15,645 bases of DNA, taken from an uncultured Polymorphobacter sp. (GTDB lineage Bacteria > Pseudomonadota > Alphaproteobacteria > Sphingomonadales > Sphingomonadaceae). Made by a program: the position numbers and the translations under genes. Of this stretch, positions 1 to 7,280 are shown one piece after another. How positions within the stretch are numbered: position 1 is the first letter of the stretch; the number at the start of each line of letters is the position of its first letter. The notes under the pieces are model-generated. The model was not told where the DNA came from and searched no databases. It saw nothing but the letters and a program-made list of their open reading frames with translations. The stretch lies in NCBI GenBank assembly GCA_937894055.1, contig CALDHQ010000115.1, forward strand, positions 1 through 15,645, given 5' to 3'.

Positions 1-80
1 GCAACTGCGGCGCCGAAATCCCCGCCGCCCGCCTCCGCGCCGTCCCCACCGCGACCCGCTGCGTGAACTGCGCCGAATAG
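1..80 (+). CDS. DksA/TraR-type C4 zinc-finger protein, C-terminal end only
   Basis: Only the last 25 codons are present, read from position 3 to the TAG at 78-80; the gene begins left of the window. The peptide has the spacing of the DksA/TraR zinc finger: the second Cys of a CxxC pair followed by GAEIPAARL, then AVPTATRC and CVNCAE at the very end. Members of the family either bind in the RNA polymerase secondary channel (DksA, with ppGpp) or are short TraR-like relatives; without the N-terminal coiled coil the two cannot be told apart. The first Cys of the finger lies just outside the window. The family call is firm; the specific role is not known. Confidence 0.85.
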   Translation, partial: NCGAEIPAARLRAVPTATRCVNCAE

Positions 81-95
81 GCGGCGCTTGCCGCC
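80..95 (+). terminator. short GC hairpin directly after the DksA-type stop codon
   Basis: GGCGGC and GCCGCC form a perfect 6-bp stem around a GCTT loop, starting on the last base of the stop codon. No T-tract follows, so it is at best a weak or factor-assisted terminator. Such short GC stems also arise by chance in DNA this GC-rich. Confidence 0.3.
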
Positions 96-181
96 AACCC
101 GGCAAAGGCTTAGCATCTCCCTGCACAGCGGAATGCCTGCGTGACCTGATGTCCGCAGCATCCGCCGTCAGGGAGTGCTCC

Positions 182-646
182 ATGAAGTTCGTCTTTCTCG
201 CCGCCACGGCATTGCTGACCAGCTCGGTCTTCCTCGCCAACACCGCGCACGCTGCCGAATGCGTCACCGGCCGCTACGGCCGCACCGTCTGCGAAACCGC
301 GGCGGGCGCCGTGGTTGCACCGGCAGCGGTTGCCGCGCCCAAGGCGGTCGTTGTCGCCCCTGCCCCCGTCGTCGTCGCCCCGCGCGCCGTGGTCGCCGCA
401 CCGGTCGCCACTGCGACGCGCTACCCGTCAGGCGTCACCACCGCGACCGGCGCCTACGGCGACAAGGCCGCCTACAACCCCAACACCGGCAAGGCGGCGG
501 TGCAGACCACCAACCCGTACAACGGCGTCAAGACCACGCAGACCAACACCGGCGTCACCGCCAAGTCGAAGAACGGCTACGGCGTCGCGCAGGGTCCGGG
601 CGGCAAGACCTGCGTCAAGGGCCATGGCAACGCCGGCTGCAACTAA
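182..646 (+). CDS. small exported Ala/Val/Pro-rich protein of unknown function
   Basis: A 154-residue protein. The ATG at 182 is chosen over an in-frame ATG at 149 because AGGGAG lies just upstream and a clean signal peptide begins there: Lys2, a hydrophobic core, and AHA-AE cleavage near residue 24. The mature part has three zones. A Cys-bounded segment, ECVTGRYGRTVCET (Cys27 and Cys37), comes first. A low-complexity stretch of alternating Ala, Val and Pro (about residues 40-80) follows. The tail is Asn/Thr/Gly-rich with two diverged units, YNPNTGKAAVQT and TNPYNGVKTTQT, and ends in a second Cys pair (Cys144, Cys153). Four cysteines in two pairs suggest disulfides in the periplasm or outside the cell. 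I do not recognise a named family; the tail resembles small secreted alphaproteobacterial proteins with NPxTG-like units. It is probably a monocistronic gene. Confidence 0.8.
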   Translation: MKFVFLAATALLTSSVFLANTAHAAECVTGRYGRTVCETAAGAVVAPAAVAAPKAVVVAPAPVVVAPRAVVAAPVATATRYPSGVTTATGAYGDKAAYNPNTGKAAVQTTNPYNGVKTTQTNTGVTAKSKNGYGVAQGPGGKTCVKGHGNAGCN

Positions 647-724
647 CACCACAAATTTGGGGCGCAGCATTGCACCGTCGCAAGGCGCGTCCCACATCAT
701 CGGTTCAGCCAACCGAGGACCTGC

Positions 725-1354
725 ATGACCCCGCTGCCCGACCCCGTCGATCGTCCCGCCGGTGCCGAAACGCCTGCCGCTGCCGAGGCGCGCCGCCGCC
801 GACGCTGGCTGACCTTTGCCGAAACCGTCGGCGTCATCGCGCTGCTGATTTCGGCGGCGAGTTTCTGGGACAGCCATCAGGAGCGCGCGCGCAACGAAGC
901 CCGCGAAGCAGCGCCCGTCGCCAAGCCCAAGCTGACGCTGACCGGCCGCGCTGTCGATGACGGCGCGCGGCTCGATCTCAGCGCCAGCGCCGACGGTATT
1001 GTCGTGCAGACGCAGACGGTCATCTTCCCCAAGGCGCTTGATGCCGACGCCGTCGACACCACCGGCGACGCGCATATCGACGCGAGCTGGTTCGAGGACG
1101 GGCTGCTCAAGACCGTGCCCGAACATGACGGCACCTTCACCGGCCGCATGCCGGTGGGCATCATCACCAAGTTCGAAGTGAACGGCGAAACGATTACCGA
1201 TACCGCGCTCTATGACCTCGGCTATACACTGCACCCGCGGACGTTGCGGTCCGACCGCGTCGAGTTGCAGGGGCTGAGCCTGGTGTCGCGCGGGCTGGGT
1301 GACAAGCTTGAGGCCAAGCTCGAAGCGCGCTGGAAAGCCGGTAACCCCGGATAG
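725..1354 (+). CDS. single-pass membrane protein with periplasmic domain, unknown function
   Basis: A 209-residue protein starting at an ATG preceded by GAGGA. An acidic/Pro/Ala-rich cytoplasmic head carries RRRRR at residues 23-27, followed by one hydrophobic helix (about 31-48, ending SAASFW). By the positive-inside rule the remaining 160 residues would be periplasmic. That part is rich in short polar/hydrophobic alternations (for example LTLTGRAVDDGARLDLSAS), suggesting beta structure. There are no cysteines and no catalytic motif that I can recognise. It lies 78 bp downstream of the small exported protein on the same strand, with no clear terminator between, so co-transcription is possible. 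The family is not recognised and no function is proposed. Confidence 0.75.
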   Translation: MTPLPDPVDRPAGAETPAAAEARRRRRWLTFAETVGVIALLISAASFWDSHQERARNEAREAAPVAKPKLTLTGRAVDDGARLDLSASADGIVVQTQTVIFPKALDADAVDTTGDAHIDASWFEDGLLKTVPEHDGTFTGRMPVGIITKFEVNGETITDTALYDLGYTLHPRTLRSDRVELQGLSLVSRGLGDKLEAKLEARWKAGNPG

Positions 1355-1405
1355 CACTGGTAGTGCTGATACGTACTTTCCCCGCGCGCTGATTTGGCGC
1401 AGTGT

Positions 1406-1430
1406 CTCCCCAAGTAAAACATCCGGGGAG
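1406..1430 (+). promoter_or_regulatory. possible hairpin masking the ribosome binding site of the GMC gene
   Basis: CTCCCC (1406-1411) is the exact complement of GGGGAG (1425-1430), the only good Shine-Dalgarno sequence for the GTG at 1437. The loop is 13 nt and A-rich. If formed in the mRNA, the stem would cover the ribosome binding site. The complementarity is directly visible; a regulatory role is inference, and a 6-bp match can occur by chance. Confidence 0.3.
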
Positions 1431-1436
1431 CGGTTC

Positions 1437-3068
1437 GTGGAATTCGATTATATCATCATCGGCGCCGGTAGCGCCGGTTGCGTGCTGGCCAACCGGCTGA
1501 CCGAGGACGGCAGTGCGACGGTGCTGCTGCTCGAAGCGGGTGGCAAGGACACCAACCCGATGATCCACATCCCCGTCGGCTATTCGCAGACGCTCAAGGA
1601 CCCCAAGGTCAACTGGCTGTACGAAACCGACGAGGACCCGTCGAGCGGCGGCCGCCCGCATGTCTGGCCGCGCGGCAAGGTGCTGGGTGGCTCATCGTCG
1701 ATCAACGGGCTGCTGTATGTGCGCGGCCAGGCAGCGGACTATGACCAATGGGCGCAGCTTGGGTGCGCCGGCTGGAGCTATTCGGACGTGCTGCCGTATT
1801 TCAAGCGCGCCGAGGGCAACGAGCGCCTCAACGATGATCTGCACGGCAGCGACGGGCCGCTCAACGTGTCGGACCCCGCCGATCACCACCCGATTTCGGA
1901 CGCCTGCATCGCGGCCGGGGTCGAAGCCGGCATCCCGTTCAACAATGACGTCAACGGCGAAAGCCAGGACGGCATCAGCTATTTCCAGATGACGGTGAAG
2001 AACGGCCGGCGCTGGTCGGCGGCGATGGCGTATCTGCGCCCGGCGCTGAACCGCGCCAACCTCAAGCTCGAAATCAACGCGCAGGCCGAACGCATCACCT
2101 TCGACGGCAAGCGCGCCACCGGCGTGCGCTACAACCAGAAGGGCGTGGTGGTCGAAGCCAAGGCGCGGCGCGAGGTCATTCTGGCCGGCGGCGCGGTCAA
2201 CTCACCGCAGTTGCTCGAATTGTCGGGCATCGGCGACCCCGAGGTGTTGAAGCCGCTGGGCATCGATGTCGTGCAGGCGTTGCCCGGCGTTGGCACCAAC
2301 CTGCAGGACCATTACGTCGTCAGCGCGCAGTTCCGGTTGAAGCCCGGCTGCCTGTCGGTCAACGAACTCAGCCGCGGCTGGCGGCTGGTGCGCGAGGCGG
2401 CGCGCTATGCGGTATCGCGCAAGGGGCTGCTGGCGCTGTCGGCGGCGCATATCCAGGCCTATGTCCGCACCCGCCCCGGCCTCAGCGGGCCCGACGTGCA
2501 GTTCCATATCCTGCCCGCGACAATGGACGTCGAAAAGCTGACCTTGCACCAGGTGATGGAACTCGAACGCACGCCCGGCCTGACCATCGCGCCGTGCCAG
2601 CTGCGCCCCGAAAGCCGCGGCACCATCCACCTGCGCACCGCCAACCCGTTCGACCACCCGTCGATCAAACCCAACTACCTCAGCGCGCAGGTCGATTGCG
2701 ACACCATCGTCGCCGGCATGCGCTGGGGCCGCAAGATCGCCGCGCAACCAGCACTGGCGCCCTACATCGACCATGAGCAATTGCCCGGCACCGCGGTCGA
2801 AACCGACGCCGACATGCTCGCGTTCATCCGTGAATCCGGCAGCACAATCTACCACCCCGTCGGCACCTGTGCGATGGGCCGGGCGGACGATCCGCGCAGC
2901 GTCGTCGGCCCCGATTGCCGCGTCCACGGCATCGACGGCCTTCGCGTTGTCGACGCCTCGGTGATGCCGCGACTGGTGTCGGGCAACACCAACGCCCCGA
3001 CAATCATGATCGCCGAAAAGGCCAGCGACATGATCCGGGCGACGGCGCGCAAGGCGGTGGCGGCTTAG
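1437..3068 (+). CDS. GMC-family FAD-dependent dehydrogenase (choline/alcohol dehydrogenase type)
   Basis: A 543-residue flavoenzyme of the glucose-methanol-choline oxidoreductase family, which oxidises an alcohol and passes electrons from FAD to an acceptor. The reading frame is open further upstream, but the GTG at 1437 is chosen: GGGGAG lies 6 nt before it, and the protein then begins MEFDYIIIGAGSAG, as family members do. Visible features are the Rossmann motif GAGSAG (9-14) with the ribose-binding Glu in LLLEAGG (Glu33), GMC signature 1 in PRGKVLGGSSSINGLLYVRG (78-97), signature 2 in GGAVNSPQLLELSGIG (near 251-266), the catalytic His473 in YHPVGTC, and the partner Asn region in GNTNAPT (about 516-522). 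Length and motifs are complete, so it should be active. The substrate cannot be read from sequence; choline, aliphatic alcohols and polyether alcohols are all used by relatives. The stop codon abuts the repeat at 3069. Confidence 0.93.
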   Translation: MEFDYIIIGAGSAGCVLANRLTEDGSATVLLLEAGGKDTNPMIHIPVGYSQTLKDPKVNWLYETDEDPSSGGRPHVWPRGKVLGGSSSINGLLYVRGQAADYDQWAQLGCAGWSYSDVLPYFKRAEGNERLNDDLHGSDGPLNVSDPADHHPISDACIAAGVEAGIPFNNDVNGESQDGISYFQMTVKNGRRWSAAMAYLRPALNRANLKLEINAQAERITFDGKRATGVRYNQKGVVVEAKARREVILAGGAVNSPQLLELSGIGDPEVLKPLGIDVVQALPGVGTNLQDHYVVSAQFRLKPGCLSVNELSRGWRLVREAARYAVSRKGLLALSAAHIQAYVRTRPGLSGPDVQFHILPATMDVEKLTLHQVMELERTPGLTIAPCQLRPESRGTIHLRTANPFDHPSIKPNYLSAQVDCDTIVAGMRWGRKIAAQPALAPYIDHEQLPGTAVETDADMLAFIRESGSTIYHPVGTCAMGRADDPRSVVGPDCRVHGIDGLRVVDASVMPRLVSGNTNAPTIMIAEKASDMIRATARKAVAA

Positions 3069-3240
3069 AAGGGCCTCCGGCGGGCAGGCCTGAGGCCTGC
3101 ACCCGATTGAAAGAGCACTTTGTCATTCCCGCGCAGGCGGGAATCCACCTTCGGCCCCGTTGCATGGAATCCCGCCTGCGCGGGAATGACTAGGTGTTGG
3201 GTGCAGGCCTCAGGCCTGCCCGCCGGAGGCTCTTTAGTCT
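3069..3240. repeat. nested inverted-repeat element filling a convergent gene junction
   Basis: The outer arms at 3073-3104 and 3199-3230 are perfect 32-nt inverted copies; with one mismatch they extend out to 3069. Each arm is itself a hairpin: GCAGGCCT, one base, AGGCCTGC (3084-3100 and 3203-3219). The 94-nt loop contains a second inverted-repeat pair (3122-3190). The element begins right after the GMC stop codon and ends right before the pyrC stop codon, so it is the whole gap between these convergent genes. On the + strand it is followed by CTCTTTAGTCTT, moderately T-rich, so it may terminate GMC transcription; it probably separates both transcripts. The same outer arms recur at 9606-9697. 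The layout resembles REP/BIME-type repeats; no transposase is present here. Confidence 0.9.
3122..3190. repeat. inner palindromic repeat pair with ATTCCC-N8-GGGAAT core
   Basis: The arms at 3122-3147 and 3165-3190 are inverted copies matching at 25 of 26 positions. Each begins or ends with GTCATTCCCGC and can fold alone (TTCCCGC, GCAG, GCGGGAA on the left). The left arm contains ATTCCC, 8 nt, GGGAAT, the form described for dRS3 repeats of Neisseria; similar GTCATTCCCGCG-type palindromes are scattered through many proteobacterial genomes. Here the pair is lodged within the loop of a different repeat family. Confidence 0.85.
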
Positions 3241-4293
3241 TCAGCCTCTTGAAAACCGCCACGCCAATGTCTCACCGGCATGGAATGGCACGATAGTCGT
3301 GCCGGCAGCGGGCAGGTCGGCGGGCACCAGCGTGTCGACGCGATCGAGCGTCACCGTGCCCGCATTGAGCGGCAGGCCGTAGAAGCGCGGGCCGTGTTCG
3401 CTGGCGAAGCCTTCGAGCCTGTCGAGCGCGCCCTCCTCGGCAAAGGTCTTGGCGTAGCTCTCCATCGCATAGGGGGCGTTGTAGATGCCGGCGCAGCCGC
3501 ATGCGGCTTCCTTGGTCGGTGCGGCGTGCGGGGCGGAATCGGTGCCGAGGAAGAACTTCGGCGAGCCGGAGACAGCCGCGGCGCGCAGCGCCAGCCGGTG
3601 GCGTTCGCGCTTGATGACCGGCAGGCAATAGGCGTGCGGGCGGATGCCGCCGTCGAACATGGCGTTGCGGTTGAGCGCGAGGTGGTGCGGCGTGATGGTG
3701 GCGGCGACATTGGCGCCGGCGGCTTGCACGAACGCCACGGCTTCGGCGGTGGTGATGTGTTCGAATACCGTCTTCAGGCCGGGGAAGTCCTTGAGCAGCG
3801 GCGCCAGCACGCGCTCGATGAACACCGCCTCGCGGTCGAAGATGTCGATGTCGCGGTCGGTGACTTCGCCGTGGACCAGCAGCGGCATGCCGGCCTTTTG
3901 CATGGCTTCGAGCGCCGGATACAGCGCCTTGATGCGGGTGACGCCGTGGCTCGAATTGGTGGTGGCGTTCGCCGGATACAGCTTGGCGGCGGTGAACACA
4001 CCCTCGGCATGGCCACGCGCCAATTCGGCGCCGTCGCTGCTGTCGGTCAGATAGGCGGTCATCAGTGGCGTGAAGCCGTACGCCGGATCGACGGCCGCGA
4101 TGATGCGGTCGCGGTAGGCGGCGGCAGCGGCGACACTGGTCACCGGCGGCGACAGGTTGGGCATGACGATGGCGCGCGCGAACTGCCGCGCTGTCTGGTT
4201 CGCCACCGCACCGAGCATGGCGCCGTCGCGCAAATGCACGTGCCAGTCATCGGGCTGGCGCAGCACCAGTTGCTTGATTTCGCTTGTCGCCAT
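3241..4293 (-). CDS. pyrC: dihydroorotase (class II, PyrC type)
   Basis: A 350-residue zinc enzyme of pyrimidine synthesis that cyclises carbamoyl-aspartate to dihydroorotate. Every metal and catalytic residue of the E. coli PyrC family is present with the family's spacing: His18 and His20 in DWHVHLRDG, the carbamylated Lys104 in TAAKLYPANATTNS, His141 in LLVHGE, His179 in EHITT, and catalytic Asp252 in GTDSAPH. The length matches the type II family (about 345-350). The ATG is preceded by GGAGG. It is divergent from the EamA transporter gene (152-bp gap, 4294-4445) and convergent with the GMC gene across the nested repeat. No other pyrimidine gene is nearby, usual for a stand-alone pyrC. Confidence 0.97.
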   Translation of the reverse strand: MATSEIKQLVLRQPDDWHVHLRDGAMLGAVANQTARQFARAIVMPNLSPPVTSVAAAAAYRDRIIAAVDPAYGFTPLMTAYLTDSSDGAELARGHAEGVFTAAKLYPANATTNSSHGVTRIKALYPALEAMQKAGMPLLVHGEVTDRDIDIFDREAVFIERVLAPLLKDFPGLKTVFEHITTAEAVAFVQAAGANVAATITPHHLALNRNAMFDGGIRPHAYCLPVIKRERHRLALRAAAVSGSPKFFLGTDSAPHAAPTKEAACGCAGIYNAPYAMESYAKTFAEEGALDRLEGFASEHGPRFYGLPLNAGTVTLDRVDTLVPADLPAAGTTIVPFHAGETLAWRFSRG

Positions 4294-4445
4294 CGCCGCC
4301 TCCGTCGCGCGTCACATGGCGGCGCTATTCCACGGTTGCGACAACAAGGGAAGAGGTGGCGGCCGTTGAATGCTTGACGCACGCCGTGCAGGCTCTACCA
4401 GTCGCGCCACGTCGACGTCCGGCGTGCGCCAACGAAGGCCCGACC

Positions 4446-5336
4446 ATGTCGCTGCGCGACCTTGCCCTGCTGATTGCCATCTGCCTCGTCTGGGGGCTGA
4501 GCAACGTTGTCAGCAAGATTGTCGTCGGACAATGGGGCGTCGCGCCGTTGTTCTATACCGCGCTGCGCTTTGCCGTCGTGCTCGCCGTCACCTTCCCGTG
4601 GCTGCTGCCGGCGCCGCGGCCGATCTGGCGCATCCTGATGATCGGCGTGCTGATGGGCGGCGGCAATTTCGCGCTGCTGTTCATGGGTTTGCAGACAGCT
4701 TCACCGTCGGCGGCCGCCATCGTGCTGCAGCTCGGTGTGCCGATCACCACCCTGCTGTCGGTGTTCATGCTCGGCGAGCGCATCCACTGGCGCCGCGCAC
4801 TCGGCATCGCACTGACCATGGCCGGCGCGCTGACCGTCATCTGGCACCCCGACGGCGTCACGCTGTCGTACGGGCTGTGGCTGATTGCCGGCGCGACCGT
4901 CGTCGGCTCGCTCGGCGGCATCATGATGAAGCAGATGGAGGGCGTCGCGCCGCTGCGCTTCCAGGCCTGGGTGGCGCTCGCCTCGCTGGTGCCGATGGCG
5001 CTGGGCTCGCTGCTGTTCGAACACAACCAATGGCCGTCGGCGATGGCGGCGGGCTGGCCGTTCGTCGGCGCGGTGGCGTTTACCGCGCTGATCGTTTCGG
5101 TGGTCGGCCACACGGCGTTCTACGGCCTGATCCAGCGCTACGAAGCCAACCTCATCGCACCGCTGACCTTGATGGCACCGCTGGCGACGATTGCCTTCGG
5201 CGTGCTCATCACCCACGACCATTTCGACATGCGCATGGCGATCGGCGCGGCGCTGGCGCTGACCGGCGTGCTGATCGTGGCGCTACGCCGAAACCATGTC
5301 GCGCCGCTGTTGCTGTTGTTGCGCGAAGAGCCCTGA
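4446..5336 (+). CDS. EamA/DMT-family transporter
   Basis: A 296-residue inner-membrane protein of the drug/metabolite transporter superfamily, usually exporters of amino acids, metabolites or drugs. About ten hydrophobic helices fall in two EamA halves (roughly residues 5-135 and 148-282). Family marks include VWGLSNVVSK near the start, the end of the first half (LGERIHWRRALGIALTMAGA), and PLATIAFGVLITHD in the second half. The ATG at 4446 is chosen because GAAGG precedes it and the family N-terminus begins there; an upstream in-frame extension to 4284 overlaps pyrC and is not membrane-like. A possible promoter in the 152-bp divergent gap has TTGACG at 4374 but a poor -10 near 4396. The stop codon lies 3 bp from the convergent phoD stop. 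The substrate is unknown. Confidence 0.92.
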   Translation: MSLRDLALLIAICLVWGLSNVVSKIVVGQWGVAPLFYTALRFAVVLAVTFPWLLPAPRPIWRILMIGVLMGGGNFALLFMGLQTASPSAAAIVLQLGVPITTLLSVFMLGERIHWRRALGIALTMAGALTVIWHPDGVTLSYGLWLIAGATVVGSLGGIMMKQMEGVAPLRFQAWVALASLVPMALGSLLFEHNQWPSAMAAGWPFVGAVAFTALIVSVVGHTAFYGLIQRYEANLIAPLTLMAPLATIAFGVLITHDHFDMRMAIGAALALTGVLIVALRRNHVAPLLLLLREEP

Positions 5337-5339
5337 CCG

Positions 5340-6983
5340 TCAGACCAGCACCATCGCGTTGCTGCCGCGCGTGACCGTCGCCGCCTGTCCCGGCGCCGTC
5401 GCCAGCGTCTTTTCGCGCACCGTGTCCATGAACACCCAGTCCGACCGCGCCACATCGGGGGTCAGCGTTACCGTCAGATAGCCGCGCTGGCTGAGGTCGC
5501 ACCATTTGAGGCCCGGGTTCGACGCCACGAGATCGGCGGCAGCCTTTTTGGGCGGAATGCCGAGCACCGATTCGAACCCCGGCGACGTCACCCCCTGCCC
5601 GGCGAACTCGACCCCGACGGGCTTGCCGGCGAGCGACAGATTGTTCGCCCAGGCATTGTGGCTATCGCCCGACACGACGACGAGGTTGGCCTTCGCCGCC
5701 TGCGCCGCCTTGTAGAAGCGCGCGCGCGCCGGGTTATAGCCTTCCCAACTGTCCATGCTCAACGGTAGCCCGATCGATCCGGCCAGCACGCCGACCTTGA
5801 CGAATGCCGCAGCACGCTTGTCGGCATCGGGTGCCAGCCAGCCCGCGGCCGCCGGCGGTAAAATCAGCCCGCCCATGACGATCTGCTGCGCCACCAGCTG
5901 CCATTTCTTGCCCGCCTTGACCGAGGCCTTGAGCTGGTCGGCGACCCATTGTTCCTGCGCCGGCCCGAGCAGGCTGCGCTTGGGGTCCGACCACGGACCG
6001 TCGCGGAACGCCACTAGCGCTGCCTTGGGATCCGGCGCGCCCCGAACTGCAGCGAACATGTCGAGCTGCTTGTCGCGGCCTTCGACACGCGTATCGAGCG
6101 TGATCAGCGACAGCAAATCGCCGATGTCATAGCGCTGGTAGGGCTTGCCGCTGACCGGCAGCCATTCGCTGTGCGCCTGCTTGGCCGCGGCCTTGCGGGC
6201 GTACCAGTCGCCTTCGGTCTTGGGGTCATGGTTTTCGGCGCCGCTCATCCAGGCGTCATTGGCGAATTCATGGTCATCCCAGATTGCCACCCACGGGAAC
6301 AGCCGGTGCAGTTCCTGCAAGTCGGGGTCGCTGCGGTAGCTGGCGTAGCGCGTGCGGTAGTCGCTCAACGTGACGATTTCGTTGGCAGGCTCGACAAGGC
6401 GTCCGGGCACGGTTTCGGCCGCGCTCGGGTATTCGCCGCGCTGGTATTCGTACAGATAATCGCCGACATGAATGACGAGGTCGAGGTCGTCGCGCTTGGC
6501 GGCATGGCCATAGGCGTTGAACCAGCCGAAGCCGATGTTCGAGCAGCTGAACACCGCGACCTTGTATTGCGCCAGCGCCCCTGTCGGCAGTGTGCGGGTG
6601 CGGCCGACGGGCGACTTGCTGCCATCGGGCGCGACGAAGCGGTAGTAATAGATGGTGCCGGGCTTCAGGCCGTCGACGACGACCTTGGCGCAGCCGTCGC
6701 TGGCGCTGTTGGCGCTGACTTCGCGGTGGCGCAGCACCGTGGCGAAACCCGCGTCGGCGGCCACTTCGGCGCGCAGCACCGGCCGGTCATCGGCGCCGAT
6801 ATAGCGCGTCCACAGCAGCACCGACGTCGGGCTCGGCTCGCCGCTGGCGACGCTGTGCGTGAAGCCGCTGGTCGGTGCGGTGGCGGCATTCAGCCGTCCG
6901 GGCAGCATCATCGCGCCGGCGGCAAGTGCGCCGCTGCCGAGCAGGTTGCGGCGATTCATCGCCATTTGCAGAAAATCGATCAT
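5340..6983 (-). CDS. phoD: PhoD-family alkaline phosphatase, Tat-exported
   Basis: A 547-residue secreted metallophosphatase, expected to hydrolyse phosphate esters outside the inner membrane using Ca2+/Fe3+ as in Bacillus PhoD. A twin-arginine signal (NRRNLLGSGALAAG, Arg11-Arg12, then a weakly hydrophobic core) ends near LNAATA. The beta-rich PhoD N-terminal domain begins FTHSVASGEPSP, a family hallmark. The catalytic domain shows SCSN (Cys147), HVGDYLYEY (Asp175, Tyr176), WDDHEF (236-239) and VVSGDSHN (439-443). Length is normal. The first ATG is preferred because GGGGGA precedes it; the alternatives at residues 7 and 9 lack a ribosome site. It is divergent from the DUF2256 gene over 80 bp. 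No Pho box could be identified by eye, and phosphate regulation is inference from family alone. Confidence 0.93.
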   Translation of the reverse strand: MIDFLQMAMNRRNLLGSGALAAGAMMLPGRLNAATAPTSGFTHSVASGEPSPTSVLLWTRYIGADDRPVLRAEVAADAGFATVLRHREVSANSASDGCAKVVVDGLKPGTIYYYRFVAPDGSKSPVGRTRTLPTGALAQYKVAVFSCSNIGFGWFNAYGHAAKRDDLDLVIHVGDYLYEYQRGEYPSAAETVPGRLVEPANEIVTLSDYRTRYASYRSDPDLQELHRLFPWVAIWDDHEFANDAWMSGAENHDPKTEGDWYARKAAAKQAHSEWLPVSGKPYQRYDIGDLLSLITLDTRVEGRDKQLDMFAAVRGAPDPKAALVAFRDGPWSDPKRSLLGPAQEQWVADQLKASVKAGKKWQLVAQQIVMGGLILPPAAAGWLAPDADKRAAAFVKVGVLAGSIGLPLSMDSWEGYNPARARFYKAAQAAKANLVVVSGDSHNAWANNLSLAGKPVGVEFAGQGVTSPGFESVLGIPPKKAAADLVASNPGLKWCDLSQRGYLTVTLTPDVARSDWVFMDTVREKTLATAPGQAATVTRGSNAMVLV

Positions 6984-7028
6984 CGCGCTTCCCCCGGGAA
7001 TATCGTTGGCGCACCGGTCACCCGCCGA

Positions 7029-7057
7029 TTGGCAGCTGTGGTGCGCGCGCCTAGACT
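7029..7057 (+). promoter_or_regulatory. sigma-70-like promoter for a leaderless DUF2256 mRNA
   Basis: TTGGCA (7029-7034) and TAGACT (7052-7057) are separated by exactly 17 nt, matching the housekeeping consensus at 5/6 and 4/6 positions. A start 7 nt after the -10 falls on 7064, the A of the DUF2256 start codon. That gene has no Shine-Dalgarno sequence (GACTAACAAT precedes its ATG), which agrees with a leaderless transcript. The hexamers are seen; the start point is inferred. Confidence 0.6.
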
Positions 7058-7063
7058 AACAAT

Positions 7064-7240
7064 ATGCCCAAGATGCGCAACAAGGCCGACCTGCCGACAA
7101 AGATTTGCCTGTGCTGCGGGCGACCGTTCAGCTGGCGCAAGAAGTGGGAACGCGACTGGGAAAATGTGCGCTATTGTTCGGACGCCTGCCGGGCGCAGCG
7201 CACACCGCGGGACTTGCCTTTGCCACCGAGTCGGGCATAG
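7064..7240 (+). CDS. DUF2256 small zinc-ribbon protein
   Basis: A 58-residue basic protein. Four cysteines in two pairs (Cys15 with Cys17/Cys18, Cys38 and Cys42) and the sequence [20 protein letters not shown], followed by KWERDW and VRYCSDACR, are the signature of the DUF2256 family, a short treble-clef or ribbon zinc finger. Function is not established; the Arg/Lys/Trp-rich finger suggests nucleic-acid or protein binding. In some bacteria members lie near photolyase/cryptochrome genes (from memory, unchecked), but none is seen here. There is no ribosome binding site, and the promoter at 7029 predicts a leaderless mRNA. The aldolase gene begins 40 nt downstream on the same strand and has its own GGGGAG site, so the two may be co-transcribed. 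Confidence 0.88.
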   Translation: MPKMRNKADLPTKICLCCGRPFSWRKKWERDWENVRYCSDACRAQRTPRDLPLPPSRA

Positions 7241-7280
7241 GCTCGCGGTTTACCGAATTCCATCTCTGGGGAGATTTACC

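Noticed and set aside
428..1357. Long open frame on the - strand opposite the secreted and membrane protein genes
   Set aside because: It is antisense to two better supported genes with ribosome sites and signal or membrane segments; its own translation has no recognisable domain. Long shadow frames are expected at this GC content.
3073..3230. CRISPR array suggested by repeated GC-rich blocks
   Set aside because: The repeats are inverted, not direct; there are only two arms per element, no regular spacers and no cas genes.
3280..4377. 365-codon + strand frame opposite pyrC
   Set aside because: It mirrors a pyrC with all catalytic residues intact; the translation is Gly/Arg/Val/Ala-rich without a family pattern.
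5337..5339. Terminator between the convergent EamA and phoD genes
   Set aside because: The stop codons are 3 bp apart and I could not find a convincing stem there; termination, if any, lies within the opposing coding regions.
6171..7280. Long N-terminal extension of the aldolase frame across phoD and DUF2256
   Set aside because: The extension is antisense to phoD and out of frame over DUF2256; the ATG at 7281 has a good ribosome site and begins the family domain.
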